A DNA stretch of 64,000 nucleotides from an uncultured bacterium. GTDB taxonomy: Bacteria > Cyanobacteriota > Vampirovibrionia > Gastranaerophilales > Gastranaerophilaceae. The position numbers and the translations under genes were made by a program. The DNA lies in NCBI GenBank assembly GCA_958366705.1, contig CATXCB010000002.1, forward strand, positions 124,001-188,000, in the 5' to 3' direction. Under the pieces are notes generated by a model. It saw only the letters and a program-made list of their open reading frames with translations, made no database searches and had not been told where the DNA came from. Shown here one piece after another: positions 34,931-42,386 of this stretch (the stretch's first letter is position 1; each line of letters begins with the position of its first letter).

Positions 34931-36175
34931 CTATATGTGGTAAATATATTTATTTATATCTTCTTCTGAATTCATTTCGGTTACGGCTACAAGAATCTTA
35001 GTGTTATCTAATTTTATACCGCCTAAAATATTGTTTTCTTTTAATTTAGCTAAAAATTTGTCGGAATTTTCTACTTCAATAACAAATTCATTAAAGAAAT
35101 TCTTATTTAATGTTTTAATTCCTTTATCTGCAAGTTTTTTAGATAAAGAGTGTGCATTTTTTGCAGATAAATAACCTGCTTGACGGAACCCTTTTTCTCC
35201 CATAACAGAAAGATAAAGTGTTGCACAAAGCCCAATCAGGGCTTGGTTTGAACAAATATTACTTGTTGCTTTTTCTCGTTTTATATGTTGTTCTCTGGTT
35301 TGAATTGTTAAACAAAATGCTTGTTTCCCATCCTTATCAACAGTTCTCCCCGCAAGTCTTCCGGGTAATTGTCTCATGAATTTTTCACGGCAAGCCATAA
35401 ATCCTGCAGTAGGCCCGCCAAAGTTCATTGGAATACCAAGTGTCTGTATATCTCCTACGACAATATCTGCCCCGTATTCAGACGGAGGTTTTAGTATTGA
35501 TAATGTAGACGGGTCTGTGCAAACAACAAACAAACAATCGGGCTTTTGTGGGGTTAGTATTTCTCCATAATAGTCAGGAGTTTGGATAAGTACGCAGGCA
35601 TAATCTTTTGTTTCCTGTGGAATTTCGTCCCCCCAGTCAACTTCGATAGATTGTGCGTTTGTATAGGTTTCTATAACAGATTTGTATTCAGGATTCAGTG
35701 AATTAAGGATGCAGACTTTATATTTTTTAGTTATTCTGCAAGCCATTAGTATTGCTTCTGCACAGGCTGTACCGCCGTCATATACTGTAGCATTTGCAAC
35801 GTCCATTCCTGTTAATCGGCAAATCATTGTTTGAAATTCGTACATAACTTGAAGAGTTCCCTGAGAAATTTCAGGCTGATACGGGGTGTATGCTGTATTG
35901 AACTCAAATCTGTTTGCCACTTGAGCTATGCATGCTGGTATAAATTTGTTGTATATTCCGCCGCCAAGAAAACTTATATAATCTGATTTGTTTTCTTTTG
36001 CAAGTTTTTTTACTGTGCGTTGTGTTTCCAATTCGCTCAAGCCGTCTGGCAAATCTAATTTTTTCATTCTAACAGTTTCAGGAATTTGTTTAAATAAATC
36101 TTCTACAGAATTTATTCCAATTTCCTCACACATTTGTTTTATTGAATCTTTGTTATGTACTAAAAAATTTTTCAT
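34931..36175 (-). CDS. gcvPA: glycine dehydrogenase (decarboxylating) subunit 1, GcvPA
   Basis: A 414-residue PLP-dependent decarboxylase half. TVYDGGTACAEAILMACR, VGDIQTLGIPMNFGGPTAGF and RLAGRTVDKDGKQAF match GcvPA, the N-terminal half of the glycine cleavage P protein. It needs GcvPB, which carries the PLP lysine, to form the active alpha2beta2 enzyme; GcvPB is not encoded in this window. It follows gcvH by 3 bases in a gcvT-gcvH-gcvPA operon. Confidence 0.92.
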   Translation of the reverse strand: MKNFLVHNKDSIKQMCEEIGINSVEDLFKQIPETVRMKKLDLPDGLSELETQRTVKKLAKENKSDYISFLGGGIYNKFIPACIAQVANRFEFNTAYTPYQPEISQGTLQVMYEFQTMICRLTGMDVANATVYDGGTACAEAILMACRITKKYKVCILNSLNPEYKSVIETYTNAQSIEVDWGDEIPQETKDYACVLIQTPDYYGEILTPQKPDCLFVVCTDPSTLSILKPPSEYGADIVVGDIQTLGIPMNFGGPTAGFMACREKFMRQLPGRLAGRTVDKDGKQAFCLTIQTREQHIKREKATSNICSNQALIGLCATLYLSVMGEKGFRQAGYLSAKNAHSLSKKLADKGIKTLNKNFFNEFVIEVENSDKFLAKLKENNILGGIKLDNTKILVAVTEMNSEEDINKYIYHI

Positions 36176-36178
36176 TTA

Positions 36179-36559
36179 TTATTCCAATTCTTCTTTATAA
36201 TCTGCGTATGACAATAAATCTGATTTATCAGAGTCGAAAGATTCTGATTCCACTTTTATCAGCCAGCCGTTTTCATAAGAATCTTCGTTAAGCATTTCCG
36301 GAGCATCAACCAAGGCTTCGTTTACTTCTATAACTTTACCGCTGATTGGCATATAAATCTCTGATGCAGCTTTAACAGATTCGATATTAGCAAATGTGTC
36401 GCCTTTTGAAAATTCATCACCGACGGCAGGAAGTTCTAAAAATACAATATCTCCAAGCTGTTCTATTGCGTAATCGGTAAGACCTATAACATAGTTTCCG
36501 TCTTCTTTTACAATATATTCATGAGATTTTGAACATAGCATTTCTTCTTTATAACCCAT
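36179..36559 (-). CDS. gcvH: glycine cleavage system H protein
   Basis: A 126-residue lipoyl-carrier protein. The lipoylation lysine is K63 in IESVKAASEIYMP, preceded by IGLTDYAIEQLGDIVFLELP. It shuttles the aminomethyl group from the P protein to the T protein. Start ATG at 36559 behind AAGGAGAAA. It lies 42 bases after gcvT. Confidence 0.95.
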   Translation of the reverse strand: MGYKEEMLCSKSHEYIVKEDGNYVIGLTDYAIEQLGDIVFLELPAVGDEFSKGDTFANIESVKAASEIYMPISGKVIEVNEALVDAPEMLNEDSYENGWLIKVESESFDSDKSDLLSYADYKEELE

Positions 36560-36601
36560 TTTTATTTCTCCTTTTCATATTTTGTATCAGCATTTATTTT
36601 A

Positions 36602-37705
36602 TTATAGTACTCTATTTCTTTTTTCTATAAACGGACGCTTAACAATTTTAGCATCGTGTAGTTTTTCTCTTATCATAACCTGAATAGTTGTTCCAATGCA
36701 AATTTCAGGAATGTTTTTTACATAGGCAAGAGCAATATTTTTACCTGTGCTAGGGGAAACACATCCGCTGGTTATGTGTCCAACCTTTTCTCCATTATAA
36801 TAGACTTCGTAACCGTGGCGGGCTATGTTTTTATCTAACATTTCAAGTCCGACAAGTTTCTTAGCCACCCCGTTTGTAAGTTGATTCATTATAATTTCTT
36901 TTCCGTTGTAGTTTTCAGCTTTATCTTTTGGAATAGACCAGGAAAGCCCTGCTTCAACAGGAGTTGTTTTTTCATCTAAATCATTTCCGTAAAGATGGAG
37001 GGCAGCTTCAAGTCTTAGTGTATCTCTGGCTCCGAGTCCTATTGGTTTTATATCGAATTCTTTACCTTCTTCTAAAATTTTATCCCATAAAAATTCTGAA
37101 TATTCATTTTCTACCAGTAGTTCAAATCCGTCTTCACCTGTATAACCTGTTCTTGATGCTAGTAGTTTTATTCCACTGATAATTGCCGGTTTTATTGTAA
37201 ATGATTTTTGGTTTGAGATGTTATAACCCATTTTTTTCATTACATCTATTGCGCGCGGACCTTGAATTGCAAGCAGTGAGTAATTGTGTGACTGATTATC
37301 TATTTTTACATCCAGACCTCGTTTATTTCTTACAATCCAATTTAAGTCTTCGTCAATTCGGGATGCGTTACAAATAACTAGGTATGATTCGATTCCTAAT
37401 TTATAAATGATTAAATCATCTATGAGTCCGCCGTTTTTGTTTGGAAGCTGACAGTATACAGCTTTTTCATAATCAAGTTTTTTTATATCTTGAGGTACAA
37501 TTTTGTTTAGAAACTCAGTTGCATCTTTCCCGGATATAAAGACTTCACCCATGTGTGAAACATCAAATAAACCTACGTTTTCTCTTACAGTTTTGTGTTC
37601 TTCAATAATGGATGAATATTGAACAGGCATGTGCCAGCCTGCAAAATCAACCATTTTAGCCCCTAAATTAACGTGTTTTTCATGCAAGTAAGTTTCTTTA
37701 ACCAT
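36602..37705 (-). CDS. gcvT: aminomethyltransferase, glycine cleavage T protein
   Basis: A 367-residue protein with T-protein motifs: VDFAGWHMPVQYSSIIEEH, LFDVSHMGEV, SRTGYTGEDGFELL and LGARDTLRLEAALHLYGNDL, plus the C-terminal beta domain ending PFIEKRNRVL. It makes 5,10-methylene-THF from the aminomethyl-H protein. First gene of the operon; the 80 bases upstream are too short for a tandem glycine riboswitch, and none is seen. Confidence 0.95.
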   Translation of the reverse strand: MVKETYLHEKHVNLGAKMVDFAGWHMPVQYSSIIEEHKTVRENVGLFDVSHMGEVFISGKDATEFLNKIVPQDIKKLDYEKAVYCQLPNKNGGLIDDLIIYKLGIESYLVICNASRIDEDLNWIVRNKRGLDVKIDNQSHNYSLLAIQGPRAIDVMKKMGYNISNQKSFTIKPAIISGIKLLASRTGYTGEDGFELLVENEYSEFLWDKILEEGKEFDIKPIGLGARDTLRLEAALHLYGNDLDEKTTPVEAGLSWSIPKDKAENYNGKEIIMNQLTNGVAKKLVGLEMLDKNIARHGYEVYYNGEKVGHITSGCVSPSTGKNIALAYVKNIPEICIGTTIQVMIREKLHDAKIVKRPFIEKRNRVL

Positions 37706-37785
37706 AATATAATCCCCTCTATATGATTTTATTTTTTCACGTTATCACTGGGTTTGTCAATGATATATTTCGATAGTTTAAATTT

Positions 37786-38442
37786 TTAGTGGAGATAATT
37801 CATGTTACCGTTAAGCAAGACATAATAAGCGCACCCCCAGCCATTTTCGTTTTTTGTGCAGCTTTTTGTATATGGAGAATCTGAATTTGGAGCTCCGAGA
37901 GGTCTTATTCCTCCATTTTCATAGGAAAAGACAAATAAATCTTTACCATAGGTATTTGGTTGTTTATTTCCGTTTACATCAACCCAGAATGTAATTATTC
38001 TAAAAGAATCTTGCGGACCTTTCCACCAGACAGAGCTTCCATTCATTAGAGTAATTTTATATGTGTCTCTTCTTGTTATTGCGTATTCGCCATGATTTGT
38101 GCCGTTTAATTGTTTGTATGTTTTTTTTGTCACGCAGAATCCATCTTTATCATAAGTTCCACAATCTATTGCTATTTTTAGAGACGGTTTTAGTTTTTCT
38201 GCAATAATTTTTGCACTTGCTTCGTTTGCACCAGTTAATCCCCAGCCATCTACATTTCCATGTTCTTCTTCGCTTAATTTTATGGCTTGTGAAAGAATAG
38301 ATTGATCAGCCTTTAGTTGGTTCACGGTTCTTATTTCTGTATATTTTGTCATTATTGCAGGAATAGTGATAGCTGCAACAACTCCGATAATTCCAAGTGT
38401 TATAAGAACTTCAGATAGTGTGAATGCAAGTTCCTTTTTCAT
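37786..38442 (-). CDS. type IV pilin-like protein, pair 4
   Basis: 218 residues. Leader MKKELA precedes FTLSEVLITLGIIGVVAAI, Glu at +5 kept. The outer domain holds VDVNGNKQPNTYGKDLFVF (family motif) followed by IRPLGAPNS, and a C-terminal Cys pair (KSCTKNENGWGCAYYVL). An AAGGGA ribosome site lies 6 bases before ATG. It is head to head with the regulator at 38570, with a large palindrome between. It follows gcvT in the same direction but lies upstream of it. Confidence 0.85.
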   Translation of the reverse strand: MKKELAFTLSEVLITLGIIGVVAAITIPAIMTKYTEIRTVNQLKADQSILSQAIKLSEEEHGNVDGWGLTGANEASAKIIAEKLKPSLKIAIDCGTYDKDGFCVTKKTYKQLNGTNHGEYAITRRDTYKITLMNGSSVWWKGPQDSFRIITFWVDVNGNKQPNTYGKDLFVFSYENGGIRPLGAPNSDSPYTKSCTKNENGWGCAYYVLLNGNMNYLH

Positions 38443-38480
38443 CTTATCCCTTTCTTCATAAAAAGTAATATTTTGCTCTA

Positions 38481-38525
38481 ATTAATGTTAATTTGTTAAT
38501 TATATATTAACAAATTAACATTAAT
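38481..38525. promoter_or_regulatory. 45-base perfect inverted repeat between pilin and HTH genes
   Basis: Perfect 20-base arms ATTAATGTTAATTTGTTAAT (38481-38500) and its reverse complement (38506-38525) are separated by 5 bases. Each arm itself contains GTTAAT-type half sites. It lies 39 bases from the pilin start and 45 from the regulator start, so it is the expected operator of the pair. Being intergenic between divergent starts, it is unlikely to be a terminator. Confidence 0.7.
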
Positions 38526-38569
38526 CGTACAAAGTGTCAATATTTATAAAAGTAAATTAAAATACTTTT

Positions 38570-38809
38570 ATGGGTATAAATATTGATATAGATTCAAAGA
38601 CGAATTTAAATGAAGTTATCAGATTGTTGTTATTTAGAAATAAAATAACAATAGCAGAGCTTGCTCGTCGTATGTCTGAGTTATCGGGGAATAATTATAC
38701 TCGTTTTAATTTAAGAGCTAAATTAGAAAATAATAGAGTTAGATTTAACGAAGCATTGTTGATATTTGAAATTCTTGGTTATAAATTTGATATTCAAGAA
38801 AATGGTTAA
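38570..38809 (+). CDS. small HTH regulator paired with divergent pilin gene
   Basis: A 79-residue protein with a lambda-repressor-like HTH: VIRLLLFRNKITIAELARRM, then NNYTRFNLRAKLENNRVRF and EALLIFEILGYKFDI. The spacing between the helices is wider than in XRE proteins of the other pairs, so it may be a separate subfamily (phage-like, LLM-type). TAAAAT (38558-38563) ends 6 bases before ATG with no ribosome site, leaderless style. It lies on the far side of the perfect 45-base repeat from the pilin gene. Confidence 0.75.
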   Translation: MGINIDIDSKTNLNEVIRLLLFRNKITIAELARRMSELSGNNYTRFNLRAKLENNRVRFNEALLIFEILGYKFDIQENG

Positions 38810-38832
38810 TATCCGGCATCTATCGAGATAAT

Positions 38833-38859
38833 AAGCCCACATATGTTAAATGTGGGCTT
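38833..38859. terminator. terminator between HTH and DnaJ genes
   Basis: Arms AAGCCCACAT (38833-38842) and ATGTGGGCTT (38850-38859) pair perfectly around a 7-base loop between the convergent HTH gene and the DnaJ gene; AT-rich flanks fit use on both strands. Confidence 0.8.
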
Positions 38860-38865
38860 AATTAT

Positions 38866-39927
38866 TTACATCATTTGTTTGTATAAATCTATTTCTTTTT
38901 GAGATAATTTTTCAGGGAGAACAATTTTGATTTTTGCATTTAAATTTCCATATCCACCTGCTTTTTTAGGTAAACCTAGGTTTTTTAGTCTAAGCATTTT
39001 ACCACTGGAGGTCATCGGCGGAATTTTTATTCCAATGTTTCCGTGAAGGGTTTCGATATCTTTTTTGCATCCAAGAACGGCCTCCGGAGGTGTTATTTCG
39101 ATTTCTTTAGTTAAATCAGAACCTTTGATTTCATATTCAGAATCTTTAGGAGTTATTACAAGGTATAAATCTCCTTTTTGTCCGTAGGCATCTGTTTTTC
39201 CCTCGCCTTTTAGTCTGATTTTTTGTCCTTCTTTGATTTCTTTTGGAAGTTTTACTTTTATGGATTTGTTGTCATTGATAATTCCAGTTCCTCCGCAGGC
39301 ACTGCAATATCCTCCTCCGCCCGGGCATTGAGTGCATTTGCGCATGTCTGTAAACTTAACCGTAATCGGAGAGTCAGAGAATAAGTCTTTGGCTGTTACA
39401 TTAAGAGTTTTTGTTACATCTAAATCTTCTGCTTTATTTGCAGCTTGGCGTTTACCTCTCGAGCTTTGTCTTGAGTATCCTTGTTGAGCACCTCCCATTG
39501 TGCCAAGGTCGTTAAAATCAAAACCTGAAAATCCGCCTCTAGCTCCACTGCCAGCGGCTCCGGCACCCATCATATCGCCAAATAAAGAGCTGAAAAAGTC
39601 GGAAAATCCGCCCATATCCTGTCCGTTAAAGTTAAATTGCTGATAGCCTTGACCTCCGCCAAAGTTGAAGTTTTCAAAACCTGGAGGTGGTGTGTAATCT
39701 GCTCCGCCCTGCCAGTTTGCGCCAAGGCTGTCGTATCTTTGGCGTTTTTGTTTATCGCCAAGAACTTCATAAGCTTCATTTATTTCTTTAAATTTTTCTT
39801 CCGCTTCTTTTGTTTTATTTACGTCAGGGTGAAATTTTCTTGCCAGCTTTCTATAGGCTGATTTGATTTCAGCGTCTGTTGCTTCTCTTTTTACACCCAG
39901 TGTTTCATAATAATCTTTGTACTTCAT
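38866..39927 (-). CDS. DnaJ-family co-chaperone with reduced zinc finger
   Basis: A 353-residue protein. The J domain (1-70) has YETLGVKREATDAEIKSAYR and the HPD motif (FHPDVN). A Gly/Phe-rich region (about 75-160) follows, then C-terminal domains with IKVKLPKEIKEGQKIRLKG and the dimerisation end. The zinc region keeps only two C-x2-C pairs (CTQC, CSAC-GGTG) instead of the four of classical DnaJ, so it lies between type I and type II. It stimulates DnaK ATP hydrolysis. No dnaK or grpE in the window. Confidence 0.88.
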   Translation of the reverse strand: MKYKDYYETLGVKREATDAEIKSAYRKLARKFHPDVNKTKEAEEKFKEINEAYEVLGDKQKRQRYDSLGANWQGGADYTPPPGFENFNFGGGQGYQQFNFNGQDMGGFSDFFSSLFGDMMGAGAAGSGARGGFSGFDFNDLGTMGGAQQGYSRQSSRGKRQAANKAEDLDVTKTLNVTAKDLFSDSPITVKFTDMRKCTQCPGGGGYCSACGGTGIINDNKSIKVKLPKEIKEGQKIRLKGEGKTDAYGQKGDLYLVITPKDSEYEIKGSDLTKEIEITPPEAVLGCKKDIETLHGNIGIKIPPMTSSGKMLRLKNLGLPKKAGGYGNLNAKIKIVLPEKLSQKEIDLYKQMM

Positions 39928-40011
39928 AATGTTAAAATCTCCTACTCTAATGATAATATAAAATAGAAGATTTTTAGTGTTTTTTAATTATTTTTTAATG
40001 AATTAATAAGA

Positions 40012-40431
40012 TTATCTTTCTTCCATCTTTTCGCTCATTTGCTGTAAATTGTTTTTAAAGGCTTTGATAAAGTCTTTATTTTCTAAAGTTTTTATAATTT
40101 CAGCTTTATCTCCTGCAGCGATAGTTCTTGTTGATTGCAATTCCATAGACGGGTGCAGCAAATTCATTGATAAAAAATGTCTGTTTGTTTTATCTGGAGT
40201 TTGCTCAATTGTTAATCCAAATGCTTTTCCATAAATATTATTGAAAGTATTTCTTACACTTACATTAATGTTTCTGTACTGATTTATATCCGAAATATAA
40301 TTTTTGGCTTCTTCTGTAATTTTTTGAATTAATTTTGTAACTTCTTCATCTAAATCCATTTTTTTTACTTTCTGAGTTTTTATGATGCTCATTGTTGTTG
40401 GAAATTTCATATTATTATTGTATTTTATCAT
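40012..40431 (-). CDS. unrecognised 139-residue protein
   Basis: A soluble protein with helical first half (DLDEEVTKLIQKITEEAKNYI) and beta-like middle (FGLTIEQTPDKTNRHFLSMN), ending in a charged helix. No motif recognised. It is 22 bases downstream of the RelA/SpoT-like gene at 40454 and on the same strand, so the two probably form an operon. A regulator, inhibitor or partner of that protein is possible but purely inferred. In-frame ATG codons inside the first 25 residues leave the start uncertain. Confidence 0.5.
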   Translation of the reverse strand: MIKYNNNMKFPTTMSIIKTQKVKKMDLDEEVTKLIQKITEEAKNYISDINQYRNINVSVRNTFNNIYGKAFGLTIEQTPDKTNRHFLSMNLLHPSMELQSTRTIAAGDKAEIIKTLENKDFIKAFKNNLQQMSEKMEER

Positions 40432-40453
40432 ATTTTCTCCAATTAATCTATTG

Positions 40454-41881
40454 TTATGCTGTTAATTTTAAGTGTGGCTGAAATGTAGCTTTTTTTAAAG
40501 CTTGTTCAGCTTCATCAATAGAATGAAGATTTATCATGCTATCTTCGCTCAAAATGCTTTTGAATTTTGCAGGCAATTTCGGTTTTATCGACTTGATACC
40601 AAGTTCAATATCTCTATAGTAATCATAACAGGCACTTAAGTATTCGTTGTATTCTTTATATTCAGAATCTGTTAATTTTCCGACTGCCTCTTTGTACTCA
40701 TCATAAACTTTGCTTAACGTATTTTTACCTTGTCTTGAATCGTATGCAATATGCTCAACTTCTCCAAAAGGACCTTTACCTCTAATTTGAATTTCCGCTA
40801 GTGTTCCGTCTTTTAAAACTGCGTTGAATTGAGCTGTTGTATATCCTGATTCTTTAATGGCTTTAGTTTCCAGCGGTAGTAATGCGTCTTTAAAACGAGC
40901 TATTTCCGGTCTTGTAATTATATCGAATGATTCACCTGTAACAATTTGCAATTCTCTTAATTGGGTAATTTGAGAATCTGTAAAATATGGAATACCGTTT
41001 TTGCCGGTATAGTTGTTTAATTCTGTCATTCTTAGAGGTGTAATATCTTTACCTGCTTTTAATTGAGCAATAACTTCTTTGTTAATTCCGCTTTTTTCGA
41101 TTTGTTCCATAGTTGTAACACCTCTATCTAATGCGGATTTTAAAGATGAAACCAATATTTGATTAACAACAGGAGCGGATTGTTTTTCTGCTAATGCCAA
41201 TTTTACATGTCTTGAATAAGTTTGAGCAATTTTTAATTCTTCGGCTGTTAATTTTTCATTTGCAAAGAATTTTTGCATAACTTTTTGTTCATTTGTTGTT
41301 AAGCTTTTTCCTTTAATTTGTAATGTTTTTAAGGTTTCTAAAATGTCTTTAGCTGTTAAGTCAGGCATAAGAACTCTTCCGCCAATTGCATCTCCAATCA
41401 TCTTAGATGCAGCTGAATCTGATCTGATGACTTTTCCTTTTTCAAGAACTTTCTTTTCAAGTTTTGAATAAATAGAGTTTGCACCTTTGGAACGAACACT
41501 CAATTCATAGCCTTTAAAAATCCCGCCAATTTCTGTTTTTGCAGTTTTAATAACGTTTGCATATTGCTCGGCAAGGCGTACTGATACATTGCCAAGTTCA
41601 GCTTGCCCGTCTTGATTAATTTTACCTGTTTTAAGATTTTTAAAAATTCTAACTTCTGGTTTAGTTTGCTTGATTGTCCACGGGGAGATTGGAATTGATA
41701 TATCCGGTTTTACTTGTAATTCAAAATTATTGCTTTTAAAATTAAGCAATTTTTTACCTGTTTTGAAATTTACAAATTCTCCATTGACTAAAATATTAGG
41801 CTTAACTTTTGATTTTCCAAAGCCTATAGCGAGTTGTTCTCCTTTTTTAGCAACAGATGTTATTGCTTTTGCAATATTCAT
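40454..41881 (-). CDS. divergent RelA/SpoT nucleotidyltransferase-like protein
   Basis: A 475-residue protein with a split RSH-synthetase-like pattern. SVRSKGANSIYSKLEKKV (about 128-145) matches the K-x-x-x-S-I-x-x-K step and DAIGGRVL (164-171) the D-x-x-G-x-R-V motif. GYTTAQFNAVLKDGTLAEIQIRGKG (346-370) matches the G-Y-x-x-x-H strand and the catalytic E-x-Q-I-R, with E374-x2-H377. About 175 helical residues are inserted between the halves, absent from ordinary RelA. Active RSH enzymes make ppGpp or modify nucleotides and tRNA. Here the motif His of GYRSLH reads Gln (GYTTAQF), so activity is uncertain. N-terminus lacks a signal. Confidence 0.5.
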   Translation of the reverse strand: MNIAKAITSVAKKGEQLAIGFGKSKVKPNILVNGEFVNFKTGKKLLNFKSNNFELQVKPDISIPISPWTIKQTKPEVRIFKNLKTGKINQDGQAELGNVSVRLAEQYANVIKTAKTEIGGIFKGYELSVRSKGANSIYSKLEKKVLEKGKVIRSDSAASKMIGDAIGGRVLMPDLTAKDILETLKTLQIKGKSLTTNEQKVMQKFFANEKLTAEELKIAQTYSRHVKLALAEKQSAPVVNQILVSSLKSALDRGVTTMEQIEKSGINKEVIAQLKAGKDITPLRMTELNNYTGKNGIPYFTDSQITQLRELQIVTGESFDIITRPEIARFKDALLPLETKAIKESGYTTAQFNAVLKDGTLAEIQIRGKGPFGEVEHIAYDSRQGKNTLSKVYDEYKEAVGKLTDSEYKEYNEYLSACYDYYRDIELGIKSIKPKLPAKFKSILSEDSMINLHSIDEAEQALKKATFQPHLKLTA

Positions 41882-41953
41882 AACATTCCCTTTTAGTTTA
41901 TTATCCCCTGTATGTATATAAAGTAATTTGTTATAGCAGAATTGCTAAAAACA

Positions 41954-41985
41954 AAAAAGGTATTACAAATTGTAAATACCTTTTT
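41954..41985 (-). terminator. rho-independent terminator of the winged-helix gene
   Basis: Two arms, AAAAAGGTATT on the left and AATACCTTTTT on the right, around 41954-41985 form a hairpin; reading leftward the second arm is followed by TTTTTTGTTTTT. It is 31 bases downstream of the small gene at 42016. A T-rich run also exists on the plus strand. Confidence 0.75.
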
Positions 41986-42015
41986 GTTTTTTATTTATAA
42001 AATGTAAATCTGTGA

Positions 42016-42240
42016 TTATCTTAAGCTAACTTTTACAGCAGGTCCTTTTTGAGAAATTTCAACTTTGTTTTCTCTTGCTAACCAGCCAAGGCCTAAATCA
42101 GCGAAGTTTCCTTTTAGGTCTAGTTCTTTTTTCATTTTAGCAAATGAAGTAGTGCCATTTTGGTGTAAGTAGTTGTAGATTTCTCCAGCTGCAAATCCGA
42201 TTTGTTCTTCTTGTGATAAAGTTACTCTTTTTGTTGCCAT
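42016..42240 (-). CDS. winged-helix domain protein (DUF2582-like)
   Basis: A 74-residue protein from ATG 42240 (MATKRVTLSQEEQIGFAAGE). An in-frame ATG at 42255 also exists, but GGAGG lies 8 bases before 42240, which decides the start. The sequence AAGEIYNYLHQNGTTSFAKMKK-type helix followed by LGLGWLARENKV fits the small winged-helix DUF2582 group. Probably DNA- or protein-binding; no role known. Monocistronic, ending at the hairpin at 41954. Confidence 0.7.
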   Translation of the reverse strand: MATKRVTLSQEEQIGFAAGEIYNYLHQNGTTSFAKMKKELDLKGNFADLGLGWLARENKVEISQKGPAVKVSLR

Positions 42241-42386
42241 GATTCTTTCCTCCATAATGTAATTATTGTTCGTACAACACTTTTTCGATATTCAAATAAT
42301 AGTTTATTTTCAAAATTGAAACATCATTTTAATAATGTAAATTTAATGCTATTTTATGCTAAAATACATTATAAGGAGTATTGATT

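Noticed and set aside
37706..37785. Glycine riboswitch upstream of gcvT
   Set aside because: Only 80 bases upstream, without the conserved tandem aptamer pattern.
40012..41881. Toxin-antitoxin pair
   Set aside because: The RelA/SpoT-like protein and the 139-residue neighbour could be one, but order, size and missing motif His make the claim too weak.
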